Virus record (IMG/VR): IMGVR_UViG_3300025133_000113
Span: 1 to 59,874 of that record
DNA length: 59,874 nucleotides
Direction: 5' to 3' (one strand)
DNA from: a virus
A program made the position numbers and the translations under genes. Each line of letters starts with the position of its first letter. Within the stretch, counting starts at the first letter, position 1. Under the pieces are notes generated by a model, which was given only the letters and a program-made list of their open reading frames with translations, was not told the origin of the DNA and did not search any database. This document shows, piece after piece, positions 58,197 to 59,874 of the stretch.

Positions 58197-58776
58197 CAAA
58201 TGTGTAGTTAAAGTAGTTGATATCACGTTCATGCATTCTGGCTACCAATGCTTCGGTGGTATCATTGTAATGTTCTTGATAAGCTGAATGTTTGCTGGTG
58301 TTCAATTTAGGTAGGTCAATGGTAATCCCAAGTTCTTCTGCCACTTCAGCAATCCCCTCTTCCAGATTCTCAAACCTGATTACCTTATCTACTAGTAAAT
58401 TAACGTCATCAGATTTATGCATATACATTCTTTTTCCGTTATGCCATTGCCATCGAGGTCCTGCAATCCAATCCAATTGGTTACCCACTTGGTTAATGTG
58501 TCCATGTCTAAGATATTGACCAAACCCCATATTGATGTGTTTACCATCCTTACGTTGTTGTTGGTAATGCCATTCAGATACCATTCGTTCCCATGGGTTT
58601 CTCACCACAGCAAACTTGAAGTACTCGTTGAAATCCTTATCACTCATCATCCGTCTATAGTCGAAGATGTTACGATGAGGGTTACCATTATCGTTAGCTC
58701 CCAGCGCTTTGCTTATGCTGCTACCAGCAGTTTTAGTGATGTGTACGAATACGCATTTATTGTTTTTGTGTATCAT
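58189..58776 (-). CDS. Sulfotransferase family 2-like
   Basis: 195 residues. CVFVHITKTAGSSISKAL (8-25) and FKFAVVRNPWERMVSEWHY (52-70) are the two PAPS motifs of Sulfotransfer_2 enzymes, with RFENLEEGIAEVAEELGI near the end. Fourth sulfotransferase-fold gene in this operon. Acceptor unknown. Confidence 0.82.
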   Translation of the reverse strand: MIHKNNKCVFVHITKTAGSSISKALGANDNGNPHRNIFDYRRMMSDKDFNEYFKFAVVRNPWERMVSEWHYQQQRKDGKHINMGFGQYLRHGHINQVGNQLDWIAGPRWQWHNGKRMYMHKSDDVNLLVDKVIRFENLEEGIAEVAEELGITIDLPKLNTSKHSAYQEHYNDTTEALVARMHERDINYFNYTFDD

Positions 58777-59308
58777 TCAATTCCCATTTATAATGTATCT
58801 CTGAAGCCTCTGTTTGAATCATACCAACATACGTGGATAATTCATGCTTCGGTAATTGTAAACTATCCAATATCAGGATACCATTCTCTATCCCATCTTC
58901 ACCATAAGACCTTATTTCCCCAGCCTCACTACGCACTATCAATTCAAGACCTTTATCTATATCAGATGACTTATGTCCTATACTATTAGCCATAATATTC
59001 ACTATGATATCATATGGTCTATCCAATGACTTATATGCAAACTTTATTACGTCAAATATTGGCTCGTCTGGTGTGGTTGCGTTGATGGTTCTGTGTACCA
59101 CAATCAACCCCATATCGTTAGCATACTTAGCTATATCCTCATCATCGGTGGCTATAACCACAGAATCGATATGGTCACAACCCATCATGGCATCTAGCGC
59201 ATGTCTATACATGGGCTTACCATCCACTGGGTGAACATTCTTACGTGGGAACCTGTTCGAATTCCTCTTCGCTACTATTATCCCTACTACTGTTTGTTCG
59301 TGTATCAT
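58757..59308 (-). CDS. neuA: CMP-nonulosonic acid cytidylyltransferase (NeuA-like)
   Basis: 183 residues, short of the usual 220-230. VVGIIVAKRNSNRFPRKNV (7-25) is the CTP-binding loop (AxRxxSxRhPxKN form), then KPMYRHALDAMM, SVVIATDDEDIAKYA and a DEPIFDVI segment. It activates the NeuB product as the CMP-sugar. It overlaps the upstream gene by 68 bases, the largest overlap in the operon. The C-terminus may be truncated relative to the family. Confidence 0.85.
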   Translation of the reverse strand: MIHEQTVVGIIVAKRNSNRFPRKNVHPVDGKPMYRHALDAMMGCDHIDSVVIATDDEDIAKYANDMGLIVVHRTINATTPDEPIFDVIKFAYKSLDRPYDIIVNIMANSIGHKSSDIDKGLELIVRSEAGEIRSYGEDGIENGILILDSLQLPKHELSTYVGMIQTEASEIHYKWELNDTQKQ

Positions 59309-59874
59309 TTAAAACTGTATCTAAAGGTAAATAAGTGGCACCTGCCCCAATCAACCTACTTTTTTCTGCGGTTGAGATTATCTCAACTCCGTTATTTTTC
59401 ATTTGCTTGAACATTCGTTTCAACGTTGGTATCGTATTAGGAGTAAAAAAGGCTGTCTTCCTCAATTCTTTCACTGGTAACATATGCTTAAGAAACATAT
59501 TCCAATCCTTGTTAATGTTATCGAACCTATGTTTACCACGATACTTACTTCGCAATTTGACTATGTTATCCCTCAATTCTTGTTTCATCCCCTCATCAAC
59601 ATCGTAGAAATGTAACCTATTCATTTGGTTGAATCCAATATAAACCACTCGTTTGGCTCCCATCATATAAGCCAAATTTGTTACACTTAAACCTATATTG
59701 GCAGCACCGCATAGATAGTTACCATTACCTTCACCCACACGCCTTAACATCTTCATCTTAGGGTTATCGTGTATTCTATTCACTTTCACCCTGATTAACT
59801 TCTTCAAATTATATGGTTCGAAGAATTCCCTATCCGCTTGGAAGAACATAGCTTTAATGTTATCCATATTGGCG
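59241..59874 (-). CDS. DUF115/Maf-like glycosyltransferase candidate (partial)
   Basis: At least 208 residues; the frame runs off the right edge, so the ATG at 59867 is probably internal. NYLCGAANIGLSVTNLAYMMGAKRVVYIGFNQ matches the Rossmann core of DUF115 (gsGNxgxxAlxLAxxLGAkxIxLhGfD). DUF115 is found in Maf proteins, which put nonulosonic acids on flagellin in Campylobacter and relatives. Adjacent neuA and neuB make a nonulosonic acid transferase plausible. Confidence 0.6.
   Translation of the reverse strand, partial: ANMDNIKAMFFQADREFFEPYNLKKLIRVKVNRIHDNPKMKMLRRVGEGNGNYLCGAANIGLSVTNLAYMMGAKRVVYIGFNQMNRLHFYDVDEGMKQELRDNIVKLRSKYRGKHRFDNINKDWNMFLKHMLPVKELRKTAFFTPNTIPTLKRMFKQMKNNGVEIISTAEKSRLIGAGATYLPLDTVLNDTRTNSSRDNSSEEEFEQVPT

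Noticed and set aside
1-59874. tRNA genes, CRISPR arrays, integrase or attachment sites, IS elements
   Set aside because: No cloverleaf with a T-loop GGTTCRA and matching acceptor stem, no spaced repeats, and no recombinase or transposase motif were seen by eye. A tRNAscan-type search would be decisive for tRNAs.

Overview
This 59.9 kb window is part of the genome of a large, T4-like tailed phage (myovirus) that very probably infects a Bacteroidetes (Flavobacteria-type) host. The T4-like assignment rests on a recognisable block: tail tube (gp19-like), large terminase (gp17-like), portal (gp20-like), prohead protease (gp21-like), scaffold (gp22-like), major capsid protein (gp23-like with a maturation site) and a gp55-like late sigma factor. 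The host assignment rests on at least nine promoters of the Bacteroidetes form TTG-N20-TAnnTTTG, on A-rich leaders with little Shine-Dalgarno sequence, and on a ClpC-type ATPase of Bacteroidetes flavour. The DNA is AT-rich. Genes are tightly packed with many ATGA and TAATG couplings. No stretch over 300 bases lacks a gene, and I saw no tRNA, CRISPR array, IS element or integrase.

Layout. 1-3.8 kb (+): about sixteen tiny coupled genes, many for one- or two-helix membrane peptides and a lipoprotein. 3.8-15 kb (mixed strands): accessory genes including a PcfJ-like protein, a secreted protein, a Cys-rich repeat protein, a PD-(D/E)XK-like nuclease, an HExxH peptidase, thioredoxin, an LRR protein, a Mom-like DNA-modification acyltransferase and a membrane-anchored lytic transglycosylase. 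15-18.5 kb (-): a GNAT/DUF5661 protein and ClpC. 18.7-23 kb (+): KTSC protein, two small genes that look like pieces of the portal gene, and thymidylate synthase. 23-39 kb (+): the virion head and DNA-packaging module, with tail tube and conserved structural genes. 39-47 kb (-): small genes, then baseplate and fibre-type structural genes. 46.9-59.9 kb (-): late sigma, glycosyltransferases, PhoH, and a long glycan operon.

The glycan operon carries GDP-mannose dehydratase, a ColD-like 3-dehydratase, a fucose-synthase/ColC-like SDR, four sulfotransferase-fold proteins, a HAD protein, a methyltransferase, NeuB, NeuA and a DUF115/Maf-like protein cut by the window edge. Together these could supply a GDP-3,6-dideoxyhexose (colitose-like) sugar and a CMP-nonulosonic acid, with sulfation and methylation, for decorating the virion or remodelling the host surface.

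Two promoter classes explain much of the layout. Host-type TTG-N20-TAnnTTTG promoters usually sit only 4-5 nt before the start codon, which predicts leaderless mRNAs. A second motif, [T/C/G]ATATTTAT(A), precedes the head, tail and several accessory genes on both strands and is the likely target of the gp55-like sigma. Other notable points are an A10 slippage site joining two structural reading frames, portal-like fragments about 11 kb from the portal gene, and a candidate injected effector just after the capsid gene.
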